This document shows positions 1 to 8,203 of a DNA stretch of 64,000 bases, piece after piece. The DNA lies in assembly GCF_031180975.1 (NCBI RefSeq), contig NZ_JAPSLI010000001.1:239521-303520 (forward strand), in the 5' to 3' direction. Below the pieces are notes generated by a model. That model saw only the letters and a list, made by a program, of their open reading frames with translations, ran no database searches and was not told the DNA's origin. Both the position numbers and the translations under genes were made by a program. The stretch comes from Microbacterium sp. (GTDB taxonomy: Bacteria; Actinomycetota; Actinomycetes; Actinomycetales; Microbacteriaceae). Position 1 is the first letter of the stretch, and each line of letters starts with the position of its first letter.

Positions 1-169
1 CGACAGTTCTGTCGGGTGTGTCGACCTGAGTCGACCCGATTCCACAGCCTACTACCGCGGATCCCCCCTCCCCGTACGCGGTTTCGCGGGCGGTGCATGG
101 CGAATGGCATCCCGTCACGCGCCGTCAGGGGCCGTGTCCAGCCGATCGCCCGGCGATAGGCTCGCCGGT

Positions 170-841
170 ATGACCGAGCATGCCGAGGTGTCGCCCACGC
201 GCACCGCTGTCGTCGCCGCAGCGCTCGAACTGTTCGCGCGTCAGGGGTTCGACGCGACGTCGGTGGAGCAGATCGCCCGCGCCGCCGGCGTCTCCCGCTC
301 CACGTTCTTCCGGCAGTTCGGCGGCAAGGAGGATGTGGTCTTCGCCGACCACGAGGGGCTCATCGCCGAGCTGCGCGCGTTCCTCTCCGAGCCGCACGAC
401 GACCCGTGGGAGGCGGTGTGCGCGGCATCCGAGCGGGTCTTCTCGCACTTCGCCCGCGATCCCGAACTGGCCCGGCGCCGGTACGAGATCGTCCGAGGCG
501 TGCCCGGTCTGCGCGACCGGGAGATCGTGACGGTGTTCCGCTACGAGCGTCTGTTCGACGAGTACCTGCGCGAGTCGCTCCCTGGTCTCGCCCCCATCGA
601 CGCCGTGGGCTTCTCGGCGCTGGTGACGGCCGTCCACAACCACGTGCTGCGGCAGCTGCTGCGCGGCGAGAAGGTGCCGGTTGCGACGCTGCGCCGCGCA
701 CTCGACGACGTCCGGCGGCGGTACGGCGTCCTGCCCGGCGAGCCCGAGCCGCAGCCCGACGACGTCGTCGTCGCGGTGTTCCCGCGCGTCATGCCGATCG
801 CCGAGATGTCCCGCCGGGTGCAGGCCAAGCTGTCCGACTGA
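170..841 (+). CDS. TetR/AcrR-family transcriptional regulator
   Basis: A 223-residue protein with an N-terminal helix-turn-helix of the TetR type: the stretch LELFARQGFDATSVEQIA is followed by AGVSRSTFFRQFGGKEDV, the usual recognition-helix signature, at about residues 15-60. The remaining all-helical part would be the ligand-binding and dimer domain; the ligand cannot be read from sequence. I chose the ATG at 170 rather than the longer frame from 104 because TAGGCT at 157-162 sits 7 nt before it, giving a probable leaderless start, and because the TetR fold begins right after it. The acyl-CoA dehydrogenase follows in the same direction 81 nt later with its own promoter-like box, so regulation of that gene is possible but not shown. 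Confidence 0.85.
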   Translation: MTEHAEVSPTRTAVVAAALELFARQGFDATSVEQIARAAGVSRSTFFRQFGGKEDVVFADHEGLIAELRAFLSEPHDDPWEAVCAASERVFSHFARDPELARRRYEIVRGVPGLRDREIVTVFRYERLFDEYLRESLPGLAPIDAVGFSALVTAVHNHVLRQLLRGEKVPVATLRRALDDVRRRYGVLPGEPEPQPDDVVVAVFPRVMPIAEMSRRVQAKLSD

Positions 842-922
842 CCCGCACCGGCCCGAGGGTTCGTGAGACTCCGTTTCGGTTAGGCTGACACTCAGTACCT
901 ATCGAGTCCGCGAAGGAGCGCC

Positions 923-2173
923 ATGACCGCCGACCCCGTCTTCCCCGGTGAGAGCGTCGACCGCTACGACATCCGCTCGCGCCTGGACACCGACTACTAC
1001 GCCGTCTTCGCCGACATCCCCGACGCCGACCGGGCGGTCTGGGAGCGCGCCAGGGAGTACGTCGACGAGGTCGCGCCGATGATGACCGCCGCCTGGGACC
1101 GGGCGGAGTACCCTCTCCAGGCGGCGCGCCGACTCGGCGAGTACGACCTCATCGTGGACGGCATCGAGCACCCGGCCCTGACCCGCATGTCGCCTTTGGC
1201 TGCCGGACTCGTCAACATGGAGATCTCTCGCGGTGACGGCTCGCTGGGGACGATCGTCGCCGTCCAGGGCGGGCTGGCACTGCGCACCCTCGCGCTGTTC
1301 GGCAGCGCGCAGCAGCAGGAGCGCTGGCTGAAGCCGGTGGCGGATGCCAGTGTGCTGGCCGCCTTCGCCCTCACCGAGCCCGACCACGGGTCCGACTCGG
1401 TCTCACTGGAGACCACCGCCCGGCGGGTGCGGACGGACGGGTCGGATGCTTTCGAGTGGGTGATCCGCGGGTCGAAGAAGTGGATCGGCAACGGTGCGTC
1501 CGGTGGGATCACCCTGGTCTGGGCGCGGATCGACGACGAGGGCGCCGACGACCACGACGGGGTGCGGTGCTTCATCGTGCCGCAGGACTCCCCCGGCTAT
1601 CAGGGCACGGTCATCGAAGGGAAGGCGTCGCTGCGCGGCATCCATCAGGCGCACATCCGTCTCGACGACGTCCGGCTGCCCGCCGACGCCGTGCTGCCGG
1701 GCACGCGCACCTTCAAGGACGCCTCGACGGTGCTGTACGCCACGCGGTCCGGGGTCGCCTGGTCAGCACTCGGGCACGCCACCGCCTGCTACGAGGCGGC
1801 GCTGTCGTACGCGATGCAGCGCATGCAGTTCGGCAGGCCCCTGGCGAAGTTCCAGATGGTCCAGGAACGGCTCACGCACATGCTCGAGGACCTCACCGCG
1901 ATGCAGCTGTACTGCCGCCGGCTGGCGGACCTCGAGCTGGCCGGCGCGCTGCGGCCGACGCAGGCGTCGCTGGCGAAGTTCCACAACACGCGCGCCGCGC
2001 GCCGGATCGCGGCGACCGCGCGCGACCTGCTCGGCGGCAACGGCATCCTGCTGGAGTACGGGGTCATCCAGCACATGGCCGACATCGAGGCCATCCACAC
2101 CTACGAGGGCACCGAGAGCGTGCAGGCCCTGTTGCTGGGCCGCGACATCACCGGGATGAGCGCCTTCGTCTGA
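923..2173 (+). CDS. Acyl-CoA dehydrogenase, glutaryl-CoA dehydrogenase-like
   Basis: A 416-residue FAD flavoenzyme of the acyl-CoA dehydrogenase superfamily, expected to oxidise an acyl-CoA thioester at the alpha-beta carbons in the cytoplasm. FALTEPDHGSDS (about residue 152) and the RGSKKWIGNG stretch are the flavin/substrate loops. The C-terminal THTYEGT-like motif, here IHTYEGTESVQALLLGRDITG, supplies the catalytic base Glu in YEGT. This end is typical of the glutaryl-CoA dehydrogenase branch, but decarboxylating activity cannot be claimed from sequence. The start has a good ribosome site (GAAGGAG, 6-7 nt upstream), and TAGGCT at 881-886 is a plausible -10 box. It lies just downstream of the TetR gene. 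Confidence 0.88.
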   Translation: MTADPVFPGESVDRYDIRSRLDTDYYAVFADIPDADRAVWERAREYVDEVAPMMTAAWDRAEYPLQAARRLGEYDLIVDGIEHPALTRMSPLAAGLVNMEISRGDGSLGTIVAVQGGLALRTLALFGSAQQQERWLKPVADASVLAAFALTEPDHGSDSVSLETTARRVRTDGSDAFEWVIRGSKKWIGNGASGGITLVWARIDDEGADDHDGVRCFIVPQDSPGYQGTVIEGKASLRGIHQAHIRLDDVRLPADAVLPGTRTFKDASTVLYATRSGVAWSALGHATACYEAALSYAMQRMQFGRPLAKFQMVQERLTHMLEDLTAMQLYCRRLADLELAGALRPTQASLAKFHNTRAARRIAATARDLLGGNGILLEYGVIQHMADIEAIHTYEGTESVQALLLGRDITGMSAFV

Positions 2174-2243
2174 GCTCGCGCCCGCGCTTCGCGTTCGATC
2201 TCCGGCCCCCGCGGGCGTGCGCACCATGTCCGCGCCAGCTTGC

Positions 2244-2277
2244 GGCATCCGCGCCATCGATCAACGCAGCGGATGCC
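2244..2277. terminator. Hairpin between convergent genes
   Basis: A perfect 9-bp inverted repeat (GGCATCCGC / GCGGATGCC) with a 16-nt loop lies between the ends of the acyl-CoA dehydrogenase and the convergent gene at 2316. There is no T-run, so termination is an inference from position and symmetry. Confidence 0.4.
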
Positions 2278-2315
2278 AGAAACTACAGCCCACGCGTGAC
2301 GGCGGGCGCCCCCGC

Positions 2316-2810
2316 TCAGTCGCAGCCGCAGTTGCCCGCGGCGTTGCGCACCATGAAGCACACGTCGCACACACCGTAGTCGCGCTCGACCGACTTCGGA
2401 GCGCGCGGCGGGCGCTCGGCGGTGGCCCGGGGCGTGGCGGGCTTGCGGACTGCGGTGCGCTTGCCCACCGGCGCCGCGTCGAGGAACTCACTCGGGTGCG
2501 TCGCGTACCAGTACGGCGGGCGGCCCTCGCTGGGCTGCAGCCGCAGCGGGCCGGAGCGCAGCACGACCTGCTCCCCCTCCGCGAAGCCGTTCGTGTACGT
2601 CCTGCCGATGTGCAGCGGCGCGCCCTCCCCGCGGCGCAGCGCCTCGATGTAGCGGCCGCGGTCGATCAGCGTGGTCACGCCGACGGCGTCGAGGATCTCG
2701 GCGATGAAGGCGTGGTTCTCCTCGGGCACACGGTGGGCGCGCAGCGCGTCGGCGAGGGACTTGTAGGGACGGGACGTGCCTGCGGGCGTCGGCCCCTGAA
2801 CTTCTTTCAT
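2316..2810 (-). CDS. Hypothetical protein with Cys-rich C-terminal tail
   Basis: A 164-residue protein that I do not recognise as a named family. The N-terminal half (SLADALRAHRVPEENHAF to about residue 70) looks globular. A basic, Pro/Ala-rich linker follows, then a C-terminal tail with four cysteines spaced CDVC...CGC before the final Asp, which could bind zinc. It also contains a YWYATHPSEF segment. I chose the ATG at 2810; a longer frame to 2849 would run into the divergent oxidoreductase at 2843. The 32-nt gap to that gene means the two share a divergent promoter region. No function is proposed. Confidence 0.65.
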   Translation of the reverse strand: MKEVQGPTPAGTSRPYKSLADALRAHRVPEENHAFIAEILDAVGVTTLIDRGRYIEALRRGEGAPLHIGRTYTNGFAEGEQVVLRSGPLRLQPSEGRPPYWYATHPSEFLDAAPVGKRTAVRKPATPRATAERPPRAPKSVERDYGVCDVCFMVRNAAGNCGCD

Positions 2811-2842
2811 CACGTTCAAGGATCGCATGGAAGACTGGCGGG

Positions 2843-4294
2843 ATGGCACGGGCGACGGTGATCGGAAGCGGACCGAACGGGCTCGTCGCGGCCGTCTCCC
2901 TGGCGCGCGCCGGCTACGACGTCGAGGTGCTCGAGGCGGCCGACACGGTGGGCGGTGGCGTCCGCACGCAGCCGGGCCCGCTTCCCGGCTTCGTCACGGA
3001 TGTGTGCTCGGCGGTGCACCCGGCGGCCCCGGATTCGCCGTTCTTCCGCGCCTTCGGGCTCGCGGAGCGGATCGACTGGGTGCGCCCGGAGATCTCGTTC
3101 GCGCACCCCCTCGACGACGGCAGGGCCGGCATCGCCTGGCGCGACATCGACCGCACCGCCGAGGCCCTCGGGGTGGACGCGCGCGCCTGGTACGCGCTGC
3201 TGCGCCCGCTGTCCACGCACATCGAGGGCGTGCAGGACTTCACCGGCAACGCGCTGCTGCGCATCCCCCGGCATCCGATCACGGCGATCCGGTACGGGCT
3301 GCGGGTGCTCGAGCAGGGATCCCCGCTCGCGAAGCGCACGTTCCGCACACCGGAGGCAGCCGCCCTGCTGTCGGGCGTGATCGCGCACGCCAACGCCGCT
3401 CTGCCCGCCCCGAGCGCCGCGGCGGCGGGCCTGCTGCTGGCCGCGCACGCGCACGCCGGCGGGTGGCCCTACCCGCGAGGCGGCGCACAGCGCATCGCCG
3501 ACGTCCTGCAGGCCGACCTCGAGGGGCACGGCGGCACGATCCGCACCGGCGAGCGGGTCGACGACCTCGCGACGCTCGACTGGGGGGACCCGGCGCACGG
3601 CGACGTGCTCGTGCTCAACACGTCGCCGCGGTTGGCGCTCACGCACCCCGACATCCCGCCGCACTACGCCAGGGCGATCCGCTCGTACCGCTACGGGTCG
3701 GGGGCGGCGAAGGTGGACTTCGCCCTCGACGGTCCGGTGCCGTGGACGAATCCGCTGGTCGCGCAGTCCCCCACCGTGCACGTCGGCGGCACGCAGGCGG
3801 AGGTGTGGGCCAGCGAGAACGCGGTCGTCCGCGGGGCGGTCAGCGACCGGCCGTACGTGCTCGTCGTGCAGCCATCCGTGCTCGACGAGAGCAGGGCGCC
3901 GGAGGGCAAGAGCGTGCTGTGGACCTACATCCACGTCCCGGCGGACTCGCCGTTGGATGCCACCGAGCTGATCATCCGGCAGATCGAGCGCTTCGCGCCA
4001 GGGTTCCGCGACCGCATCCTCGCCTCGCACGCGGTGCCGGCGTCGGCCCGCGAGATGCTGAACCCGGCCGAGATCGACGGGGACATCCTGGGCGGCGCGT
4101 TCAGCATGCTGCAGGCGGTGCGCCGCCCGGTGATCTCGCCGGCGCCGTGGCGCACGCCCTTGTCCGGCGTGTACCTCGCGTCGGCGTCGACACCGCCCGG
4201 GCCGGGAGTGACGGGGATGCCGGGTTGGCACGCCGCCCGCACGGCGCTCCGCGACGCCGGCATCCGCACCACCCCCGAGGAGCTGTTCGCCTGA
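2843..4294 (+). CDS. NAD(P)/FAD-dependent oxidoreductase, phytoene-desaturase-like
   Basis: A 483-residue flavoprotein. The N-terminus ATVIGSGPNGLVAAVSLARAG followed by VEVLEAADTVGGGVRT is the dinucleotide-binding Rossmann motif (GxGxxG, acidic residue at the strand-2 end) of the phytoene desaturase/CrtI-related group. The C-terminal region with PGPGVTGMPGWHAAR is the second FAD-binding segment. Members without carotenoid neighbours are widespread in actinobacteria and their substrates are mostly unknown. No other carotenoid gene is nearby, so a carotenoid role is not supported. The ATG at 2843 follows an AAGACT box by about 7 nt, consistent with a leaderless or near-leaderless message. The gene diverges from the Cys-tail protein. 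Confidence 0.8.
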   Translation: MARATVIGSGPNGLVAAVSLARAGYDVEVLEAADTVGGGVRTQPGPLPGFVTDVCSAVHPAAPDSPFFRAFGLAERIDWVRPEISFAHPLDDGRAGIAWRDIDRTAEALGVDARAWYALLRPLSTHIEGVQDFTGNALLRIPRHPITAIRYGLRVLEQGSPLAKRTFRTPEAAALLSGVIAHANAALPAPSAAAAGLLLAAHAHAGGWPYPRGGAQRIADVLQADLEGHGGTIRTGERVDDLATLDWGDPAHGDVLVLNTSPRLALTHPDIPPHYARAIRSYRYGSGAAKVDFALDGPVPWTNPLVAQSPTVHVGGTQAEVWASENAVVRGAVSDRPYVLVVQPSVLDESRAPEGKSVLWTYIHVPADSPLDATELIIRQIERFAPGFRDRILASHAVPASAREMLNPAEIDGDILGGAFSMLQAVRRPVISPAPWRTPLSGVYLASASTPPGPGVTGMPGWHAARTALRDAGIRTTPEELFA

Positions 4295-4316
4295 GCGCCG
4301 CGCCCTGCTCGGCGCC

Positions 4317-4615
4317 CTGTAACGTGGCGCAGTTCGCCGCATCCCGCGCGCTCGCGTGCCCCGATGTGGCGCACCTTGCCGCATCCGGCGCCGTGAAGCG
4401 ACCATGCGCGCCACATCCTGGTGGGGTGACGACCATGCGCGCCACATCCTGGTGGGGGGGTGACGACCATGCGCGCCACCTCCACGGGGCGCCAGGCGAC
4501 GAACGCGCGCACGCGGGTGCCCCGATGTGGCGCACCTTGCCGCATCCCCCGCCGTGTAGCGACCATTCGGGCCACATCCTGGTGGGGGGCGACGACCATC
4601 TGCGCCACCTCAACC
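4317..4615. repeat. Cluster of short direct and inverted repeats
   Basis: The 391-nt gene-free stretch 4295-4685 holds two interleaved repeat types. Type A is a 31-nt unit present identically at 4356-4386 and 4517-4547, with a diverged copy near 4317-4344; its core is GATGTGGCGCACC. Type B is a 27-nt unit starting GACCATGCGCGCCACATCC at 4400, 4431 and (diverged) 4464, 4561 and about 4594. The type A core TGTGGCGCA is the reverse complement of the type B core TGCGCCACA, so A and B units can pair into hairpins. No reading frame runs through it. Function is unknown. Confidence 0.8.
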
Positions 4616-4685
4616 CGGAGCGCCGAGCAGGTCCACCACGCCGCGCGGGCTTCCCGCCCCGGCGCCGGGGCAGCAGGATGGGAGC

Positions 4686-5723
4686 ATGCGTTACGACATC
4701 CCCGCCCCGATGTTGGCGAAGGCCGCGGCATCCGTCCCCGACCCGACGAAGAAGCCGATGCTGTTCGAGCCGAAGTGGGACGGCTTCCGAGGGCTGGTGG
4801 CGTGGGATGGCGAGACGCTCGAGATCGGCTCCCGCGGCGCCAAGCCGCTCACGCGCTACTTCCCCGAGTTGGTCGAGGCGCTGCCCGGCATCCTTCCGGG
4901 CCCGTGCCTGCTCGACGGCGAGATCGTCGTCGCCACCGGACCCGATGGTGCTCAGCGCCTGGACTGGGAGGCGCTCAGCCAGCGCATCCACCCGGCCGCA
5001 TCTCGGGTCGCGAAGCTCGCCGTCGAGACGCCGGCGATGTTCATCGCGTTCGACCTGCTCGCCGAAGGCGATGAGGATCTGCAGCAGCATCCGTTCCGCG
5101 AGCGGCGGGCACGACTCGAGCGGATGCTGGCCGGCGCCAGGCATCCGCTGCACCTGACCCGCACGACCGAGGACGCCGACCTCGCCCGCCGCTGGCTGGC
5201 CGAGTTCGAGGGCGCCGGGCTGGACGGCGTGGTCGCCAAACCACTGGACGACCCTTACGCGCCGGGGAAGCGAACCCTGATCAAGATCAAGCACGCCCGT
5301 ACCGCGGATGTCGTCGCGCTCGGCTACCGGGTGCACAAGAGCGGTTCCGGCGTCGGTTCGCTGCTCGTCGGCCTGTACGACGACTCCGGCGCGCTCCGTC
5401 AGGTGGGCGGCGTTGCGGCGTGGAGCGACGCGATGCGCCGGAAGCTGGTCGACGAGCTCGACCCGCTCGTGGAGCGGGATGCCGGCGGCGAGGCCGTCAT
5501 GGGCGAGGGCGAACGCTCGCGCTTCAGCGGCGCGAAGGACGTGTCCTTCGTGCGCCTGCGCCCCGAGCTCGTGCTCGAGGTGCGCTACGACCAGCTCGAG
5601 GGCGCGCGCTTCCGGCACACGGTGCAGTTCGAGCGGTGGCGTCCGGACCGGGACGCCCGCTCGTGCACGTTCGACCAGCTGGACACCGTGGCCGGGTACG
5701 ACCTCGCCGACGTGCTGGAGTGA
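4686..5723 (+). CDS. ATP-dependent DNA ligase (LigC-type)
   Basis: A 345-residue ligase of the minimal actinobacterial LigC type: an adenylation domain followed by an OB-fold domain. Motif I is EPKWDGFR with the adenylated lysine at residue 30. LLDGEIV (motif III region), GLDGVVAKP (motif IV) and TLIKIKHARTADVVALG (motif V) are all visible in order. In mycobacteria LigC-type enzymes act as backup ligases in end-joining and excision repair. It faces a polymerase-domain gene end to end (3-nt gap at 5724-5726), a pairing commonly seen for NHEJ-type repair functions. No ku gene is in the window. The start is preceded by CAGGAT and GGGAG close to the ATG. Confidence 0.9.
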   Translation: MRYDIPAPMLAKAAASVPDPTKKPMLFEPKWDGFRGLVAWDGETLEIGSRGAKPLTRYFPELVEALPGILPGPCLLDGEIVVATGPDGAQRLDWEALSQRIHPAASRVAKLAVETPAMFIAFDLLAEGDEDLQQHPFRERRARLERMLAGARHPLHLTRTTEDADLARRWLAEFEGAGLDGVVAKPLDDPYAPGKRTLIKIKHARTADVVALGYRVHKSGSGVGSLLVGLYDDSGALRQVGGVAAWSDAMRRKLVDELDPLVERDAGGEAVMGEGERSRFSGAKDVSFVRLRPELVLEVRYDQLEGARFRHTVQFERWRPDRDARSCTFDQLDTVAGYDLADVLE

Positions 5724-5726
5724 CGG

Positions 5727-6797
5727 TCAGTCCTCGACGGGCGTGCCGTCGGGGTTCCAGTTCGCTGCGACCTTCTTGCTGGGCTGCACCCGCGGCGGCT
5801 CGCCCGGCATCTTCGGGAACTCCGGCGGGAACGGCATCTCGCCGAGGCCGTTCTGCACGTCGCGCTCCCACCACTCCAGAAGCGTGTCGATGCGCCCCGG
5901 GTCCTTCTGCAGCTCGGCCCACGGGTCGCCGATGTCGGCCAGGCGTTGTGGGATCGTGCGGATCGTGAACCGGCGCGGGTCGACGTCATCCACCTCGTCC
6001 CAGTGCAGCGGCGTCGACACGGGCGCTCCCGGCTTCGCCCGGGGACTGTACGCCCCGGCCATGGTGCGGTCGCGGTTGGCCTGATTGAAGTCGACGAAGA
6101 TCTTCTCGCCGCGCTCCTCCTTCCACCAGCTGGTGGTCACGCGCTCCGGCATCCGCCGCTCCAACTCGCGTCCCGCGGCGATAACTGCGTGCCGGACGGT
6201 GAGGAACTCCCATTCCGGCACGATCGGGCAGAAGACGTGCAGGCCACGGTTGCCGCTGGTCTTGATGAACGGCTCCAGGCCCGCCTCGCGCAGCACGTTG
6301 CGCAGCTCGTGCGCGGCGGGGATCGCCTGCTCGACGCCGGTGCCGGGCTGAGGGTCGAGGTCGATGCGCAGCTCGACCGGGTTGTCGGTGTTGTCAGCCA
6401 GCGACGCCCAGGGATGGAAGACGACCGTGTTCATCTGCACCGCCCACACGATCGCACTGGGGCGGTTCAGCACGATCTGCGGATGCCGTCGGCCGCTGTT
6501 GTAGGTGCACATGACGGCATCGACGAAGTCGGGGGTTCCCTTGGGCGGGTTCTTCGAGAAGAACTGCTCGCCCTGGATGCCGTCACGGAAGCGTTCCAGC
6601 GAGACCGGCCGGTTGCCGTTCGCGGCGAGGAACGGCTCGGCGACCTGCTGGGCGTACTCCGCGAACTCGGCCTTGGTGATCCCGTCGCCGGTGTCGCCCT
6701 CGGCGGGCGGCCACACCACCTTGTTCGGGCTGGAAAGCGCGACCTCGCGCTCACCGTCGGGGTCTGTCACGGTCAGGGTCACACGGTCAGCGGCCAT
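5727..6797 (-). CDS. LigD-type polymerase-domain protein (PolDom primase/polymerase)
   Basis: A 356-residue stand-alone homologue of the polymerase domain of multifunctional LigD, an archaeo-eukaryotic primase-type enzyme that adds ribo- or deoxyribonucleotides at break ends. The metal-binding DLD motif is in RIDLDPQPG. Also visible are the KTSGNRGLHVFCP segment and HPWAS, which fit the family core. There is no ligase or phosphoesterase domain in this chain; the ligase is the separate convergent gene. The ATG at 6797 lies 7 nt after TAGGGT (minus strand, 6810-6805), a typical leaderless arrangement for this genome. Confidence 0.9.
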   Translation of the reverse strand: MAADRVTLTVTDPDGEREVALSSPNKVVWPPAEGDTGDGITKAEFAEYAQQVAEPFLAANGNRPVSLERFRDGIQGEQFFSKNPPKGTPDFVDAVMCTYNSGRRHPQIVLNRPSAIVWAVQMNTVVFHPWASLADNTDNPVELRIDLDPQPGTGVEQAIPAAHELRNVLREAGLEPFIKTSGNRGLHVFCPIVPEWEFLTVRHAVIAAGRELERRMPERVTTSWWKEERGEKIFVDFNQANRDRTMAGAYSPRAKPGAPVSTPLHWDEVDDVDPRRFTIRTIPQRLADIGDPWAELQKDPGRIDTLLEWWERDVQNGLGEMPFPPEFPKMPGEPPRVQPSKKVAANWNPDGTPVED

Positions 6798-6868
6798 GAC
6801 TCCGACCCTAGAGCGAGAGACGGACGCCGCGACAGGGCTTGAACCGCGCCCGGTTGTGGCGGTATCTG

Positions 6869-8017
6869 TCAGTCGCCGATGTCGACGGCGAGTACGAGAA
6901 CGGGCGCGAGATCGGCACGTTCGAGCGCGATCGACGGTCCGCCGATGTCGACCAGCACGCCTGCGATCTCGGAGTGCGAGCTGAGCACCTTGGCGAGCTG
7001 CTCGGGCGGGAACGGCATCGGCTTGTCCTTACGGCCGAGGGCGACGACCTCGAGCGGGTGCGAGAACACCTGCAGGAAGCGGCGGCCGTCGGTGGTGCGC
7101 GCCTCGGCGATCCCGACTGGCTGGCCGTTGCCGCCCTCGTTGACCGCCACCCAGGTGCGTGTGGTGGCGAGCGCCTCGGCGACCCGTGCCGCGGAGTCGG
7201 CCTGCCGCGGGGCGGCGAGGATCGTCTTGATCGTCATGTTCTCGTCGCCCTGCTCGAGCGCCCTCTTCAACAGCTCGGTCGGGAACACGGCGCGGTGCGG
7301 CGCGGAGGCGTTGTCGATGATGAGGCCGGTGAACCCCCCTGACACCACCTGCTGGTACACCGACGTGACCGGCTGGGCGATGGCGGAGGTGGCGGCCGCC
7401 TCCTCGTCACCTTGCACCGACGCGCGCAGGGCGGCACCGGAGCTGTAGGCGAGCATGAACGAGCGTTCGCCGTCGCGGATCACGCCCACCGACAGCGGCT
7501 TGCCCTCGCTGATCTGCTGGCGGGCATCGCCGTGCACGCGGAGGTAGAGGTGGCCCTGCAGCGACTGGCGCAGCACACCGAGGAACTGCTCGTTCGTCGC
7601 CCCTTCGGCGAGCTGGGCCAGGGCCTCACGCAGCAGGACGTTGTCGTTCAGCCCCTCGACAGTGTGCGTCTGCTCCGGCGGGAGCGCCGGGGCGAGGGGC
7701 AGCTTGGGCGGCTCCTGCGTGGCCTGCTGCTGCGCGGCGGAGGGAGCGGATGCCGGCGCGCTGGGCGCCGATGCCCGCTGCGCGGGCTCGTCCTCCGAGG
7801 ACAGCGTCACCTCTGGGCCGGCGTCGGCTCCGACCCCGCGGAACGCCTGCACCGAGATGCCGACGCTGGGGACCGGCTCGGCCGGGGCGGCGGCCTCGGC
7901 GGATGCCGCGGATTCGGCGTCCGCCGGGTCGGCGTCGGCACCATCCGGGGTGCCGGTCTCGACGGCCTCGTCGATGAGTGCGTCGTCGGACTTCTTACGG
8001 CGGGAGAAAAGGCCCAT
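6869..8017 (-). CDS. SseB-like domain protein
   Basis: A 382-residue cytoplasmic protein. It starts with a basic MGLFSRRKK segment and a long acidic, Ala/Pro-rich region to about residue 120. Two related halves of the SseB N-terminal-domain type follow (about 115-240 and 245-380). The halves share similar strands, for example LKRALEQGDENMTIKTILAAPRQ in the second. SseB-like proteins were first noted near sulfurtransferase genes in enterobacteria, but the biochemical role in actinobacteria is not established. The ATG is 7 nt downstream of TAGGCT (minus strand, 8030-8025), so translation is probably leaderless. A dispersed palindromic repeat lies immediately upstream. Confidence 0.7.
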   Translation of the reverse strand: MGLFSRRKKSDDALIDEAVETGTPDGADADPADAESAASAEAAAPAEPVPSVGISVQAFRGVGADAGPEVTLSSEDEPAQRASAPSAPASAPSAAQQQATQEPPKLPLAPALPPEQTHTVEGLNDNVLLREALAQLAEGATNEQFLGVLRQSLQGHLYLRVHGDARQQISEGKPLSVGVIRDGERSFMLAYSSGAALRASVQGDEEAAATSAIAQPVTSVYQQVVSGGFTGLIIDNASAPHRAVFPTELLKRALEQGDENMTIKTILAAPRQADSAARVAEALATTRTWVAVNEGGNGQPVGIAEARTTDGRRFLQVFSHPLEVVALGRKDKPMPFPPEQLAKVLSSHSEIAGVLVDIGGPSIALERADLAPVLVLAVDIGD

Positions 8018-8047
8018 ATCTGCCAGCCTAACGCCGACGGCCTCCCC

Positions 8048-8194
8048 GGTCGTTGAGCCCTCCCCCGGTCGTTGAGCGAGGAAGCCGCAGGCGACCGAGA
8101 CGAAACGCCCCCCTCAGCGGAGCCCCCGCCACAACGGGCGCGTTTCGTCTCGCTCCGCTCGCTCAACGACCGAAGATGGGCTCGCTCAACGACC
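8048..8194. repeat. Dispersed palindromic repeat (GGTCGTTGAGCGAG family), copy 1
   Basis: Left arm GGTCGTTGAGCGAG (8067-8080) with GAGACGAAACG, and right arm CGTTTCGTCTCGC to CTCGCTCAACGACC (to 8171), form a long imperfect inverted repeat. Extra half-sites lie at 8048 and 8180-8194. The same element recurs at 19.8 kb and 57.9-58.2 kb. It sits between two minus-strand genes. Confidence 0.85.
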
Positions 8195-8203
8195 GATGGT
8201 CAC

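Noticed and set aside
1-169. Operator at GTCGAC-CTGA-GTCGAC near the window start
   Set aside because: The 6-bp arms at about 18-33 are symmetric, but GTCGAC is common in such GC-rich DNA and the upstream gene is out of view, so no role is assigned.
2816-4447. Minus-strand 543-codon frame opposite the phytoene-desaturase-like gene
   Set aside because: Arg/His-rich shadow extending into the repeat cluster; the plus strand carries the FAD-binding motifs.
4317-4615. CRISPR array
   Set aside because: Repeat units are of two interleaved kinds with irregular distances and diverged copies, there are no constant-length spacers, and no cas genes are present.
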